Assembly: GCF_002081825.1 (NCBI RefSeq)
Contig: NZ_MUKU01000021.1
Location: 1-64,000, forward strand
Direction of reading: 5' to 3'
DNA: 64,000 nucleotides
DNA from: Chromobacterium haemolyticum
Lineage (GTDB): Bacteria > Pseudomonadota > Gammaproteobacteria > Burkholderiales > Chromobacteriaceae
A program made the position numbers and the translations under genes. The notes below the pieces were generated by a model. That model had not been told where the DNA came from and did no database searches. It worked only from the letters and a program-made list of their open reading frames with translations. Position 1 is the first letter of the stretch. Every line of letters starts with the position of its first letter. Below, piece after piece: positions 36,927 to 47,502 of the stretch.

Positions 36927-37909
36927 GCGCGCTGACCCTGGACGCCGCCGCGCCCAATCGCGGCCGCTGGCTGTTGCTGGGCCTGATCGCCGCCAGCCTG
37001 CTGTTGCCCTTGCTGGCCTTGTCCAGCGGCGGCAACGGCCTGGCCTGGCCGGACTTCAGCGATCCGCTGCTGACCCAGCTGCGGCTGCCGCGCATCGCCG
37101 CGGCGCTGGGCGTGGGCGCGGCGCTGGCCGCCAGCGGCGCGGCCTTGCAGGCCTTGTTCCGCAACCCGCTGGCCGATCCCGGCCTGATCGGCACCTCCAG
37201 CGGCGCGGCGTTGGCGGTGGTCGGCATGCTGGCCGTCGGCGCCGCCGGCCTGTCCTTGCCGCTGGCCGCCTTTGGCGGCGGCCTGCTGGCCACCTGGCTG
37301 ATCCTGTTGCTGTCGCGGCTGGTGCGCGGCGGCCTGGCCGGTCTGCTGTTGATGGGCTTGGTGGTGGGCGCCTTCTGCGGCGCGGTCACCAGCCTGATGA
37401 TTTTCATGTCCGACGACCTGACCCTGCGCGCCGCCACCAGCTGGCTGGCCGGCAATCTGTCCTCCGCTTCGTCGGAACGGCTGCTGGCCTGCCTGGGCGT
37501 GGCCGGCCTGGGCTTGCTGATCCTGATCGCGGTGGGCCGCGATCTGGACTGCCTGTTGCTGGGCGAGGATGCCGCCCAATCCCTTGGCATAGACGTGCGC
37601 CGCACCCGCCGGCTCACCGCGGTCGGCGCGGCGCTGGCCACCGGCGGCGCGGTGGCGCTGTCCGGGGTGATCGGCTTCGTCGGCATGATGATTCCCAATG
37701 CGCTGGCGCTGCTGATGGGCGGCTGCCGCCGCCGGCTGATCCTGCTGTCGGCTTGGGCCGGGGCCTTGTTCCTGCTGGCGGTGGACACCCTGGCGCGCAC
37801 CGTCGCCTGGCCCATCGATCTGCCTGTGGGCCTGATGGCGGCATTCGCCGGGCCGCCGTTCTTCGTATGGCTGTTCCGGCGACAACAAAGGAGTCTGATC
37901 AATGGCTGA
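36923..37909 (+). CDS. chuU: Heme ABC transporter permease (HmuU type)
   Basis: 328 residues from a GTG at 36923 overlapping the chuT stop. FecCD/BtuC family: about ten hydrophobic segments, the LRLPRIAAALGVGAALAASG block, QALFRNPLADPGLIGTSSGA, and the conserved GVIGFVGMMIPN near the cytoplasmic coupling loop. Inner membrane; works as a dimer with ChuV. Overlaps chuV by 8 bases. Confidence 0.94.
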   Translation: MSALTLDAAAPNRGRWLLLGLIAASLLLPLLALSSGGNGLAWPDFSDPLLTQLRLPRIAAALGVGAALAASGAALQALFRNPLADPGLIGTSSGAALAVVGMLAVGAAGLSLPLAAFGGGLLATWLILLLSRLVRGGLAGLLLMGLVVGAFCGAVTSLMIFMSDDLTLRAATSWLAGNLSSASSERLLACLGVAGLGLLILIAVGRDLDCLLLGEDAAQSLGIDVRRTRRLTAVGAALATGGAVALSGVIGFVGMMIPNALALLMGGCRRRLILLSAWAGALFLLAVDTLARTVAWPIDLPVGLMAAFAGPPFFVWLFRRQQRSLING

Positions 37910-38717
37910 AACCACAACCCTGTGCGTGCGCCAGTTGGCCTGCGATATCGGCGGCAAGCGGATTCTGGACGACATCAACCTGGACTTGCCCACCGGCCGG
38001 GTCAGCGCGCTGCTGGGCCCCAACGGCGCCGGCAAAACCACGCTGATGCGGCTGCTGGCCGGTTTGAACACGCCCAGCGCCGGCGCGGTGCGTCTGGCCG
38101 GCCAGTGCGTCGGCCGCATGGAACCGGCGGTGCGCGCCCGCCGCATCGCCTGGGTGCCGCAGCACATCCCCTCCGGCATTCCGTTGACGGTGCGCGAGTT
38201 CGTGATGCTGGGACGCGTGCCCTACCTCGGCGCCTTCTCTCGCCCGCGGGTTGAGGACAAAAGCGCGGTGGCGGACGCGCTGGGCACGGTGGAGCTGGAC
38301 GATTACGCCGACCAGCGGCTGGATCAGTTGTCCGGCGGCGAACGCCAGCGCGCGGCCATCGCCCGCGCCTTGGCGCAGCAAGCGCCGGTGCTGCTGCTGG
38401 ACGAGCCCACCAATCACCTGGACCTGCGCCACCAGCACCGCTTGCAACAACTGCTGCTGGAATTGTCGCGCCAGGGCCGCACCGTGGTGCAGGTCTTGCA
38501 CGACCTGGCGCTGGCGGCCAGCTACGCGGATCACGTGGCCTTGCTGGAACAGGGCCGGCTGGTGGTGGCCGGCGCGCCGGAACAGGTGCTAACGCCGGAG
38601 CGCCTGCTGGCGGTCTACCGCTGGCCGGTGCGTTTGCAGCGCAACGGCAACGACTGGCAGGTCAATGCAGCCCTGGCGCAGGCGCAGAAGCCCGCGGCGC
38701 TGGCGTCCGGGGCCTGA
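37902..38717 (+). CDS. chuV: Heme ABC transporter ATP-binding protein (HmuV type)
   Basis: 271 residues. Walker A LGPNGAGKTT, Q-loop region, signature LSGGERQRAAIARAL, Walker B VLLLDEPTNHLDL and switch His in LHDLALA. The HmuV group ATPase energises ChuU. The last gene of the heme operon. Its stop TGA falls inside the left boundary (CTGAGAG) of a 159-bp repeat, followed by an intrinsic terminator at 38889. Confidence 0.95.
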   Translation: MAETTTLCVRQLACDIGGKRILDDINLDLPTGRVSALLGPNGAGKTTLMRLLAGLNTPSAGAVRLAGQCVGRMEPAVRARRIAWVPQHIPSGIPLTVREFVMLGRVPYLGAFSRPRVEDKSAVADALGTVELDDYADQRLDQLSGGERQRAAIARALAQQAPVLLLDEPTNHLDLRHQHRLQQLLLELSRQGRTVVQVLHDLALAASYADHVALLEQGRLVVAGAPEQVLTPERLLAVYRWPVRLQRNGNDWQVNAALAQAQKPAALASGA

Positions 38718-38872
38718 GAGCCTGTTCATAGCCTGCTGCGCGTCGGCGGGATGGATAGGTAAAGGGCGTTGAAACTAGCTTCGAAATGCTCATGTACCGT
38801 ATGACCATTCCGCTTTCTCAGCTGCAACGCCTTGTCTCGCCCTAGCTCGCGAGGCTTTGAACAGACTCTGAG
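38714..38872. repeat. MITE-like element 2, copy B (159 bp)
   Basis: Starts CTGAGAGCCTGTTCA and ends TGAACAGACTCTGAG; the ends match as inverted repeats at about 18 of 21 positions. It shares GGGATGGAT, AAAGGGCGTTGAAAC, GCTTCGAAATGCTCATGT, CATTCCGCTT and CGCCTTGTCTCG with the inverted copy at 48979-49140. The chuV stop codon lies within its first bases. Confidence 0.85.
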
Positions 38873-38888
38873 ACCAGAGTCCAAAAAT

Positions 38889-38926
38889 AAAAACCCCCGG
38901 CTTGCTTGCGCGAGCCGGGGGTTTTT
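38889..38926. terminator. Bidirectional terminator between chuV and hpt
   Basis: ACCCCCGGCT and AGCCGGGGGT arms flanked by an A5 run on the left and a T5 run on the right, so it can end both the rightward heme operon and the leftward hpt gene. Confidence 0.9.
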
Positions 38927-38942
38927 CGCGATCTGGCCGCGC

Positions 38943-39485
38943 TTATTTCAACGCGTAGATCGCCGGCAGATTGCGCCAGGCGCCGCGCACGTCCATGCCG
39001 TAGCCGAACACATAGCGGTCCGGCACGTCCAGGCCGACGAAGTCCGCCAGCATCGGCTTTTCCTTGCTGATCAGCTTGTTGGCGAACACGCCGCTGTAGA
39101 AGGCCTTGGCGCCCATGGCCATCACTTTGTCGCGGATCGCCGCCATGGTGTGGCCTTCGTCCAGGATGTCGTCCAGCACCAGCACCACGCGGTCGCGCAC
39201 GTCTTCCTTGGGCGCTTGTTTCCACACCAGCTCGCCGCCCTGAGTCTTGTCGCCGTAGCGGGACACGTGAACGTAGTCGAAGTCCAGCGGGAAGGCCAGG
39301 CGCGGCAGCAGTTGGCCGGTAAACACCACGGCGCCGCCCATCACGGACAAGACCAGCGGATAGGTTTCGCCCAGCTCCTCGGTGATTTCCACCGCCATGC
39401 GGTCAACGGCCGCGCTGACTTCCTCGGCGGTAAACAGCACGTCGGAGCTGTTGATCAGGCCACGGGCCTCGGCAATATTGGGCAT
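38943..39485 (-). CDS. hpt: Hypoxanthine(-guanine) phosphoribosyltransferase
   Basis: 180 residues from the ATG at 39485, which has AAGGAG 5 bases upstream; upstream in-frame codons lack such a site. The PRPP-binding loop is VLVLDDILDEGHTM; other family blocks are VSRYGDKT and VPDRYVFGYGMD. Purine salvage enzyme converting hypoxanthine or guanine plus PRPP to IMP or GMP. Sits 81 bases after galU, separated by an inverted repeat. Confidence 0.92.
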   Translation of the reverse strand: MPNIAEARGLINSSDVLFTAEEVSAAVDRMAVEITEELGETYPLVLSVMGGAVVFTGQLLPRLAFPLDFDYVHVSRYGDKTQGGELVWKQAPKEDVRDRVVLVLDDILDEGHTMAAIRDKVMAMGAKAFYSGVFANKLISKEKPMLADFVGLDVPDRYVFGYGMDVRGAWRNLPAIYALK

Positions 39486-39511
39486 GATGACTCCTTGATT
39501 CACACACGCAA

Positions 39512-39552
39512 ACGCCGCTCTTGCCCATATCATCAAAAAACAGGAGCGGCGT
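39512..39552. repeat. Inverted repeat between galU and hpt
   Basis: ACGCCGCTC (39512-39520) and GAGCGGCGT (39544-39552) are perfect 9-base arms around a 23-base A/T-rich loop. May be a galU 3' stem or an hpt leader structure. Confidence 0.45.
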
Positions 39553-39566
39553 GATTGAAAAAACGA

Positions 39567-40439
39567 TTAGTTCTTGGCCAGCGAGCGCAGATAGGCGGCG
39601 AACTCGGCGCCCACCTCATGATGCTGCAAGCCGTAATTGACCGTGGCTTTAAGATAGCCCAGCTTGGAGCCGCAGTCGTAACGCACGCCCTTGAACGGCA
39701 GCGCCAACACCGGCTCGTCCTTCATCAGCGCCGCGATGCCGTCGGTCAGCTGGATTTCGCCGCCGGCGCCCGCCGTGGTGTTGATCAGCTTGTCGAAGAT
39801 GCGCGGGGTCAGGATGTAACGGCCCACCACCGCCAGATTGGACGGCGCCACTTCCGGACGCGGCTTCTCCACGATGTGCTCTACTTGCTGATGGCCGCGC
39901 GCGTCCGGCGCCACCTTGACGATGCCGTAGGAGCTGGTTTCCTCCGGCGCCACGGTTTCCACCCCCAGCACCGAAGCATGGGTTTCATCGAACAGCTTGA
40001 CCATCTGTTCCATCGCGCCCGGCGCGCCTTCGATCAGGTCGTCGGCCAGGATCACCGCGAACGGCTCGTTGCCCACTACCGGCCGCGCGCACAGCACCGC
40101 GTGGCCCAGACCCAGCGCCTCGGTCTGACGGATGAAGATGCAGGACACCGACGGCGGAATAATGCCCTGAACGGTTTCCAGCAGCTTCTGCTTGTTCTTG
40201 TTTTCCAGCTCGGTTTCCAGCTCGTAAGCCTTGTCGAAATGGTCTTCGATCGAACGCTTGTTGCGGCCGGTGATGAAAATCAGCTCAGTCATGCCCGCGG
40301 CGATCGCCTCTTCCACCGCGTACTGGATCAGCGGCTTGTCCACCACCGGCAGCATTTCCTTGGGGCTGGCCTTGGTGGCCGGCAGGAAGCGGGTGCCCAG
40401 GCCGGCGACGGGAAAGACCGCTTTCGTGATTTTTTTCAT
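39567..40439 (-). CDS. galU: UTP-glucose-1-phosphate uridylyltransferase
   Basis: 290 residues from the ATG at 40439, chosen over an ATG 6 bases upstream because ACGAG is spaced 7 bases from it. N-terminal nucleotidyltransferase motif [18 protein letters not shown], then [13 protein letters not shown] and [15 protein letters not shown]-terminal [17 protein letters not shown]. Makes UDP-glucose for surface polysaccharides and trehalose or galactose metabolism. Full length for bacterial GalU. Confidence 0.96.
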   Translation of the reverse strand: MKKITKAVFPVAGLGTRFLPATKASPKEMLPVVDKPLIQYAVEEAIAAGMTELIFITGRNKRSIEDHFDKAYELETELENKNKQKLLETVQGIIPPSVSCIFIRQTEALGLGHAVLCARPVVGNEPFAVILADDLIEGAPGAMEQMVKLFDETHASVLGVETVAPEETSSYGIVKVAPDARGHQQVEHIVEKPRPEVAPSNLAVVGRYILTPRIFDKLINTTAGAGGEIQLTDGIAALMKDEPVLALPFKGVRYDCGSKLGYLKATVNYGLQHHEVGAEFAAYLRSLAKN

Positions 40440-40512
40440 GCCCATTCTCGTTAACAAGCGTTGACAGGCGCGCATTCTACCGCGCCTCGGTCCGCGGGTG
40501 AAAGTCCCAGCC

Positions 40513-41937
40513 TCACAAACCGGCGGGAAAACGCCGCGCCAACTCCTGAGCCGCGTTTTCCAGCACGGGCCCCCAGACGCCGGCCTCGGTCTGGCGCCAG
40601 ACCCGCATTGAGTCGTACCACGGCGCGCGCTCGCCGGCGGCCAGGAAGAAGGGCGCGCTTTCCGCGCGCATCAACACCCAAACCGGCTTGCCCATCGCCC
40701 CGGCCAGGTGGGCGACGGCGGTATCGACGGTGATCACCAGATCCAGCGCCGCCACCCAGGCGGCGGTGTCCGCGAAGTCGTTCAAGGCCGGCGTGCTCAA
40801 CAAACCTTGCAAAGCCGAAGGCGTCGTTCCCGGCTGCAAGGACACGAAATCAATGCCGGGCAGCCGGCACAAAACGGCGAAGTCCTCCGGCGGCACGGAT
40901 TTATGGCGGCGCCAGTGATCGGCCTTGCCCACGCCCCATTGCCCGCTCTCCCACACCACGCCGACGCGCGGCCGGCCGCCGCCGCGCGCCGGGACCGCGG
41001 CCGCCGGCACCGCGCTCAGATAAGGCTGGCCGGACAGATTGTCCAGCGTCACGCCCAACGCGCCGGGCAAGGACATCAAAGGCAGTTGCCAATCGAAAGC
41101 CGGCGCGGCCTCCGGCGCCAGCAGCTCGACGCCATCGAATTGGGCGAACAGGCGATGGAAGGTTTTGGGGCAGGCCAATAGCAGGCGCGCCCGCGGATGC
41201 TCGGCCCGGAGCCGCGGCAAGAAACGCGCCATCTGCAGGCTGTCGCCCAAGCCCTGTTCCGCCCACAGCAGCAAGGTGGACGCGCCCAGCGCCTGGCCTT
41301 GCCAGCGCCGATCGCGGTGACGCGGCTGCAGGATGGACTCCCAGCGCGCCTCGTAATACGGCCAGGCCTCGGCGTAGCGGCCGGCCAGCAATAGCGCGAT
41401 AGACAAGCTGAAACGCAGATTGGCGTCGTCCGGGTCCAGTTCCAGACCCCCTTGCAACACGGCGATGGCGTCGTCCAGCAATAAGGCGCAGGTGCAGGCG
41501 TAGCCCAGGTTGTTGCATCGCGCCGGACTCGCGCCGGCCAGCTCGATGGCGCGCAGATGGCAAGCGATGGCGTCCTGGTATTGCAGCCTATGTTGCAAGA
41601 CCACGCCCAGATTGCTCCAGGCGTCGACATGCTCAGGCTCCGCCGCCAGCGCCTCGCGCAGCAGCGCTTCCGCCAGTTCCAGTTCGCCCAGCTCCTTGAG
41701 CAGCACCGCCAGATTGCACTTGATGTTGACGGACTGCGGATTGAGGGCGGCGGCGGCCAAGTAGTCGTCCAGCGCGCGCGCGTTGTCGCCCTGGCGCAGG
41801 CGGGCGTTGGCGCGGTTGGCCAGCGCCTGCCAATCCTTGGCGTTCCGCCTCAGACATTGATCAAATGCCTGCTCCGCCTCGCGCCAGCGGCCCTCCGCCG
41901 CCAATCGGTTGCCTTGTTCGAAGGCTTGGTCCGCCAT
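40513..41937 (-). CDS. TPR-repeat protein with glycosyltransferase-like C-terminal domain
   Basis: 474 residues; ATG at 41937 with AAGGAG 5 bases upstream. The N-terminal half (about residues 1-200) is a run of tetratricopeptide repeats ([50 protein letters not shown]). The C-terminal half resembles the family 9 heptosyltransferase/O-GlcNAc-transferase fold: [19 protein letters not shown], and [24 protein letters not shown]. Such proteins are common in proteobacteria, often near glycan genes; activity not established. Begins 14 bases after the ligA stop, so probably co-transcribed with ligA. Confidence 0.85.
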   Translation of the reverse strand: MADQAFEQGNRLAAEGRWREAEQAFDQCLRRNAKDWQALANRANARLRQGDNARALDDYLAAAALNPQSVNIKCNLAVLLKELGELELAEALLREALAAEPEHVDAWSNLGVVLQHRLQYQDAIACHLRAIELAGASPARCNNLGYACTCALLLDDAIAVLQGGLELDPDDANLRFSLSIALLLAGRYAEAWPYYEARWESILQPRHRDRRWQGQALGASTLLLWAEQGLGDSLQMARFLPRLRAEHPRARLLLACPKTFHRLFAQFDGVELLAPEAAPAFDWQLPLMSLPGALGVTLDNLSGQPYLSAVPAAAVPARGGGRPRVGVVWESGQWGVGKADHWRRHKSVPPEDFAVLCRLPGIDFVSLQPGTTPSALQGLLSTPALNDFADTAAWVAALDLVITVDTAVAHLAGAMGKPVWVLMRAESAPFFLAAGERAPWYDSMRVWRQTEAGVWGPVLENAAQELARRFPAGL

Positions 41938-41951
41938 ATCCGCTCCTTGGC

Positions 41952-44375
<2,424 letters not shown>

Positions 44376-44383
44376 TCAAACAA

Positions 44384-44408
44384 GAAAAGCCGGCATGGTG
44401 CCGGCCTT
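44384..44408 (-). terminator. Terminator-like hairpin between zipA and ligA
   Basis: GCCGGC (44389-44394), loop ATGGT, GCCGGC (44400-44405). On the - strand a T4 run follows. It could end the zipA transcript or attenuate into ligA. Confidence 0.6.
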
Positions 44409-44490
44409 GGAAACGGTAGATGGTCAAACGGGCCGATCACCCCAGTGTAGCGGCTGAACGGCAAGGCAACACCGGGGCCTAGGGCCGGCC

Positions 44491-45675
44491 TCAGGCGAAC
44501 AGTCGCAAGGCGGCCACGCTTCCCGGAGCGATGCCGCGGTCGTCCATGCTGCCGTAGATGTGCAGCAATTGCTCGCGAATGCGGGTCAGGCCGGCGTCGG
44601 ACAGCGGGCGGCGGTTGTCGTCCACCAGTTGGGCGTCGAACTCCTGCGCCAACTGGCGCGCGAAATACACGGCTCGGTCGAACACCTCGACGCCGCCGGC
44701 CACGCGCGGCACGTCGAACAACAGAGTCAGCGCCGGGAAGGATTTGTCCAGCAAGGTGTGGAAGGTGAACGGCATCTGGTCAGCCGCCATCAGCGAATAC
44801 AGGGTGTTGCCGGAGTCCGCCAGGTAGTGGAAGGCGCCGTCCGGCTCCAGCTGCAGGCCGGCGGCCTCGGCGAAGCTGCGCAGACGCGTGCCTTCTATCG
44901 GCCCTTGCGGCACGATGTTGATGCCGATCAACACGTCCACGTCGGCGCAGAAGCGGTCAAGTTCGCGCGCAGCCACCAGCTTCTGCTGGCGTTGCGGGAA
45001 GCTGACCGCGGCGTCGTGCTCCTCGGCGAAACGCGATACCTGTTGGCAGAAACCAGCCAGTTCCTGCTCAGTCACCGCGCCGCTGCGGTCCACCATCTGC
45101 ATGCTGACGTTGATCTGCTTGTAACGGGTGCCGGGCAAGGCTTCGGCCGGCTTCCACAGACCTTTTTCCGTGCGGCCTATCAATTGGGTGCGCTTGCCCA
45201 CGTTGAAGCGCGGAATCGCCGCCAGCTCGTGCGGCGCGTGGAACACCACTTCAGCGATGAAGTCCAGCGACGGGTCCAGCATCGCCACCACCAGCGCCTG
45301 GTGATCGGCGGAGTCCATACGCGGTGCCTCGTCCTCGTCCTCGTCCTCCATCACCGGCACCGCGTCAAAAACCGCCTCGCGCGGCCGGTCGGACTCGGCT
45401 CGCGCCGGCTCCGCGGGGATTTGCGGCTCAAAGTAAGCGGCGGCGTAGTCGTCCGGCTCCGGCGAGGCGTCCACCAGCACCGGCTCCATCCGGTCCTGCT
45501 TCACGCCGTCGCGCACATTGTTCTTGGGTACGTCCAGCAACACGTCGTCGTGGCCGCGCGTGAAGGCCTGGCGAGTCTTCTTGCGAAAACGCCATTCCTG
45601 AAAAGCATTGAATCCGTACACCAGAGCGATCACCGCGCCGCCCAGTATCAATACACCAATCTGTAATTCGCTCAT
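44491..45675 (-). CDS. zipA: Cell division protein ZipA
   Basis: 394 residues from the ATG at 45675; longer in-frame extensions lack a membrane-anchor start. One N-terminal transmembrane segment (LQIGVLILGGAVIALVYGF), an acidic Pro-rich linker (EDEDEDEAP), and a C-terminal FtsZ-binding domain (about residues 260-394) with FTFHTLLDKSFPALTLLFDV and FARQLAQEFDAQLVDDNRR. Anchors FtsZ rings to the inner membrane. Next to ligA as in many beta- and gammaproteobacteria; here smc, its usual upstream partner, is displaced by about 3.5 kb. Confidence 0.92.
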   Translation of the reverse strand: MSELQIGVLILGGAVIALVYGFNAFQEWRFRKKTRQAFTRGHDDVLLDVPKNNVRDGVKQDRMEPVLVDASPEPDDYAAAYFEPQIPAEPARAESDRPREAVFDAVPVMEDEDEDEAPRMDSADHQALVVAMLDPSLDFIAEVVFHAPHELAAIPRFNVGKRTQLIGRTEKGLWKPAEALPGTRYKQINVSMQMVDRSGAVTEQELAGFCQQVSRFAEEHDAAVSFPQRQQKLVAARELDRFCADVDVLIGINIVPQGPIEGTRLRSFAEAAGLQLEPDGAFHYLADSGNTLYSLMAADQMPFTFHTLLDKSFPALTLLFDVPRVAGGVEVFDRAVYFARQLAQEFDAQLVDDNRRPLSDAGLTRIREQLLHIYGSMDDRGIAPGSVAALRLFA

Positions 45676-46257
45676 CAGCCAGTCCGCATTAAGGCGAATA
45701 ATCGAAGCCGTCGGCAGCCTCCTCGCCGCGCGCCGACGCATCTTTCAATGCGCGATGCGGCGTCTTTCGGCAATAGCCAGGCCGACAGCCTCCCTTTAAG
45801 TATTCGGCAACAAAACCGTTCGAATCTGGCGTTTCGGCCAGTCGAGAACGGTGATAGACCACGGTTATTATAACGAAAGCCTCAGCTTGCGCATCATTTG
45901 GCGGCAATTTAGCCGTAAATGCCTTGCCGCCAGCGTAACCAAGCCGGGGCGATAGCTGATGCGGGCAATTTGGTGCTTCAAACCGGGTTCGCAACCTGAA
46001 TTGGATGCCGAATCGCCCCTGCTGGTTCCATCGGACCGCGTAGAACGGCTCCAGCCGGCCGTTCAACGTCTCGAATCAGGCCCGCCGCAAGCGGGCCAAA
46101 TGGAAGCGGAACGTCATTTTCAGTGCTGGAAGGTCCGGCAGATGACATTTCTGACAGGGGCGCTCTGAAATATCTCGTGCCAGAATATTTCGTGTTCATG
46201 CAAATGAATGATTCCAAATCGTCTTAAACACTGCTTAGGAAAGCAAGGGATAGATCG
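45676..46257. other. Long divergent intergenic region between zipA and marR
   Basis: About 580 bases with no convincing gene; a 125-codon - strand ORF in it has no ribosome site and unusual composition. Holds a hairpin GGCGGCAA (45900-45907) / TTGCCGCC (45924-45931) and, near marR, the palindrome listed separately. Presumed promoters for zipA and marR were not located with confidence. Confidence 0.5.
46167..46191. promoter_or_regulatory. Palindrome upstream of marR, candidate operator
   Basis: GAAATAT (46167-46173), 11-base spacer, ATATTTC (46185-46191), 66 bases before the MarR start. A/T-rich inverted repeats of this kind are typical MarR autoregulatory sites. Confidence 0.5.
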
Positions 46258-46725
46258 ATGAAAAACACTTCTCAAGCCAGTTTCCTTCCGGTGGTCCACG
46301 AGCTGGCGCGCACCTACCAGGCATTCGAACAGTTTGCCAGCCAGCACATTCGTCAGCTGGGCCTGACTCCGCCGCAATTCGACGTGGTCGCCACCTTGGG
46401 CCATAGCAAGGGCATGAATTGCAAGGAGCTGTCCGACCGTACGTTGATCACCAAAGGGACGCTGACCGGCGTCATCGACCGGCTGGAAGACAAGGGTCTG
46501 GTTACCCGTACCATGCAGCCCAACGATCGTCGCAGCGTGTTCGTTTCCTTGACCCAACACGGCGAACGTCTGTTCGATCAGGCCTTCCCCGCTCATATCG
46601 ACTATATGCAGATCGCCTTCAAACGCTTTGGCGAACACGACCTGTCCGGCTTCTGCCAGGAACTGGGCCGCCTGCGCGAAGGCTTCAGCCTGGCCCTGGA
46701 GGAGCAGGAAGAAGTCACGGCTTAG
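46258..46725 (+). CDS. MarR-family transcriptional regulator
   Basis: 155 residues. Winged-helix DNA-binding core: LTPPQFDVVATLGHSKGMNC, LSDRTLITKGTLTGVIDRLE (recognition helix) and the wing GLVTRTMQPNDRRSVFVSLT with the family DRR motif. Dimerising helices lie at both ends. Acts as a dimer, usually as a ligand-responsive repressor. Two Cys (GMNCKE, SGFCQE) could allow redox sensing, but this is speculative. Single gene on + between zipA and the convergent tonB-narK unit. Likely autoregulated through the upstream palindrome. Confidence 0.93.
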   Translation: MKNTSQASFLPVVHELARTYQAFEQFASQHIRQLGLTPPQFDVVATLGHSKGMNCKELSDRTLITKGTLTGVIDRLEDKGLVTRTMQPNDRRSVFVSLTQHGERLFDQAFPAHIDYMQIAFKRFGEHDLSGFCQELGRLREGFSLALEEQEEVTA

Positions 46726-46831
46726 GATCCCCTAGCCGTCACCGCCCTTTACCCGGCGGCGAGACGCGGCCCCGCGATGCGGCCCGCGCCCTCGCCGCCA
46801 TTGCGTTTTAAACTCCGGCCGCGCTCGCGGC

Positions 46832-47494
46832 TCAATGGCTCTGAAAACGCACCGGCACAATCAACACCGAATCCACCGCCTGGCCGTTGCGTTTGGCCGG
46901 CGCGAAGCGCCAGCGCTCCACCGCGGCCTTGGCCGCTCGGTCCAGCCGCGGATAACCGCTGCTGACGGCCACCGTCACCTCGCCGGCGCGGCCGGCGGCG
47001 CTAACGCCCACCCGCAGTAAAACCGTGCCCTGCTCGCCGTTTTCCCGCGAGCGTTCCGGGTATTCCGGCTGCGGATTGTTCAGATATTCCGCGCGGTACA
47101 ATGCCACGCTGTCCGCGCCGCCCTGCGACGCACTGCCGCCTCCCGACCGCGCGCCGGCCCCGCTCTTCGCCCCCTCGACGCCTGCTGACTCAACGGCGGC
47201 TGCCGCCGGCGCGGCTAGGCCGGCCTCCGGCAAAAGCGAAGGCGCCGTAAAACGGACGCTTGGTTTGGCGCTTGGCCTGGCCGCCGCTTTATTGTCAAGC
47301 TTGTCGCCGGCCTTATTGCCGGCCTTGGCCGCCTTCTGAGCGATGGCGGGCGATGGTCCGCCGGCGGGCTGCGCCAGTCTCAGCGTCAACGCGGCAACGC
47401 TTGGCGGCGGCGGACGGCCTTGCCAAGCAAACAACAACAAAGCGTGCAGCGCCAGCGACGCCAGCAGGGCCCAGCATACAGGGCGCGCGCCCAT
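46832..47494 (-). CDS. TonB-like energy transducer
   Basis: 220 residues from the ATG at 47494 with GAGG upstream, 8 bases after the narK stop. N-terminal anchor (VCWALLASLALHALLLFAW, with the conserved His seen in TonB TM helices), a periplasmic Ala/Lys/Pro-rich spacer, and a C-terminal TonB domain (NPQPEYPERSRENGEQGTVL, RLDRAAKAAVERWRFAPAKR). Couples proton-motive force to outer-membrane receptors. No exbB or exbD genes are adjacent. It is unexpectedly paired with narK. Confidence 0.88.
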   Translation of the reverse strand: MGARPVCWALLASLALHALLLFAWQGRPPPPSVAALTLRLAQPAGGPSPAIAQKAAKAGNKAGDKLDNKAAARPSAKPSVRFTAPSLLPEAGLAAPAAAAVESAGVEGAKSGAGARSGGGSASQGGADSVALYRAEYLNNPQPEYPERSRENGEQGTVLLRVGVSAAGRAGEVTVAVSSGYPRLDRAAKAAVERWRFAPAKRNGQAVDSVLIVPVRFQSH

Positions 47495-47502
47495 CTCTCG
47501 CC

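Noticed and set aside
45689-46066. 125-codon - strand ORF between zipA and marR
   Set aside because: No ribosome site, no motif, mixed composition; treated as intergenic.
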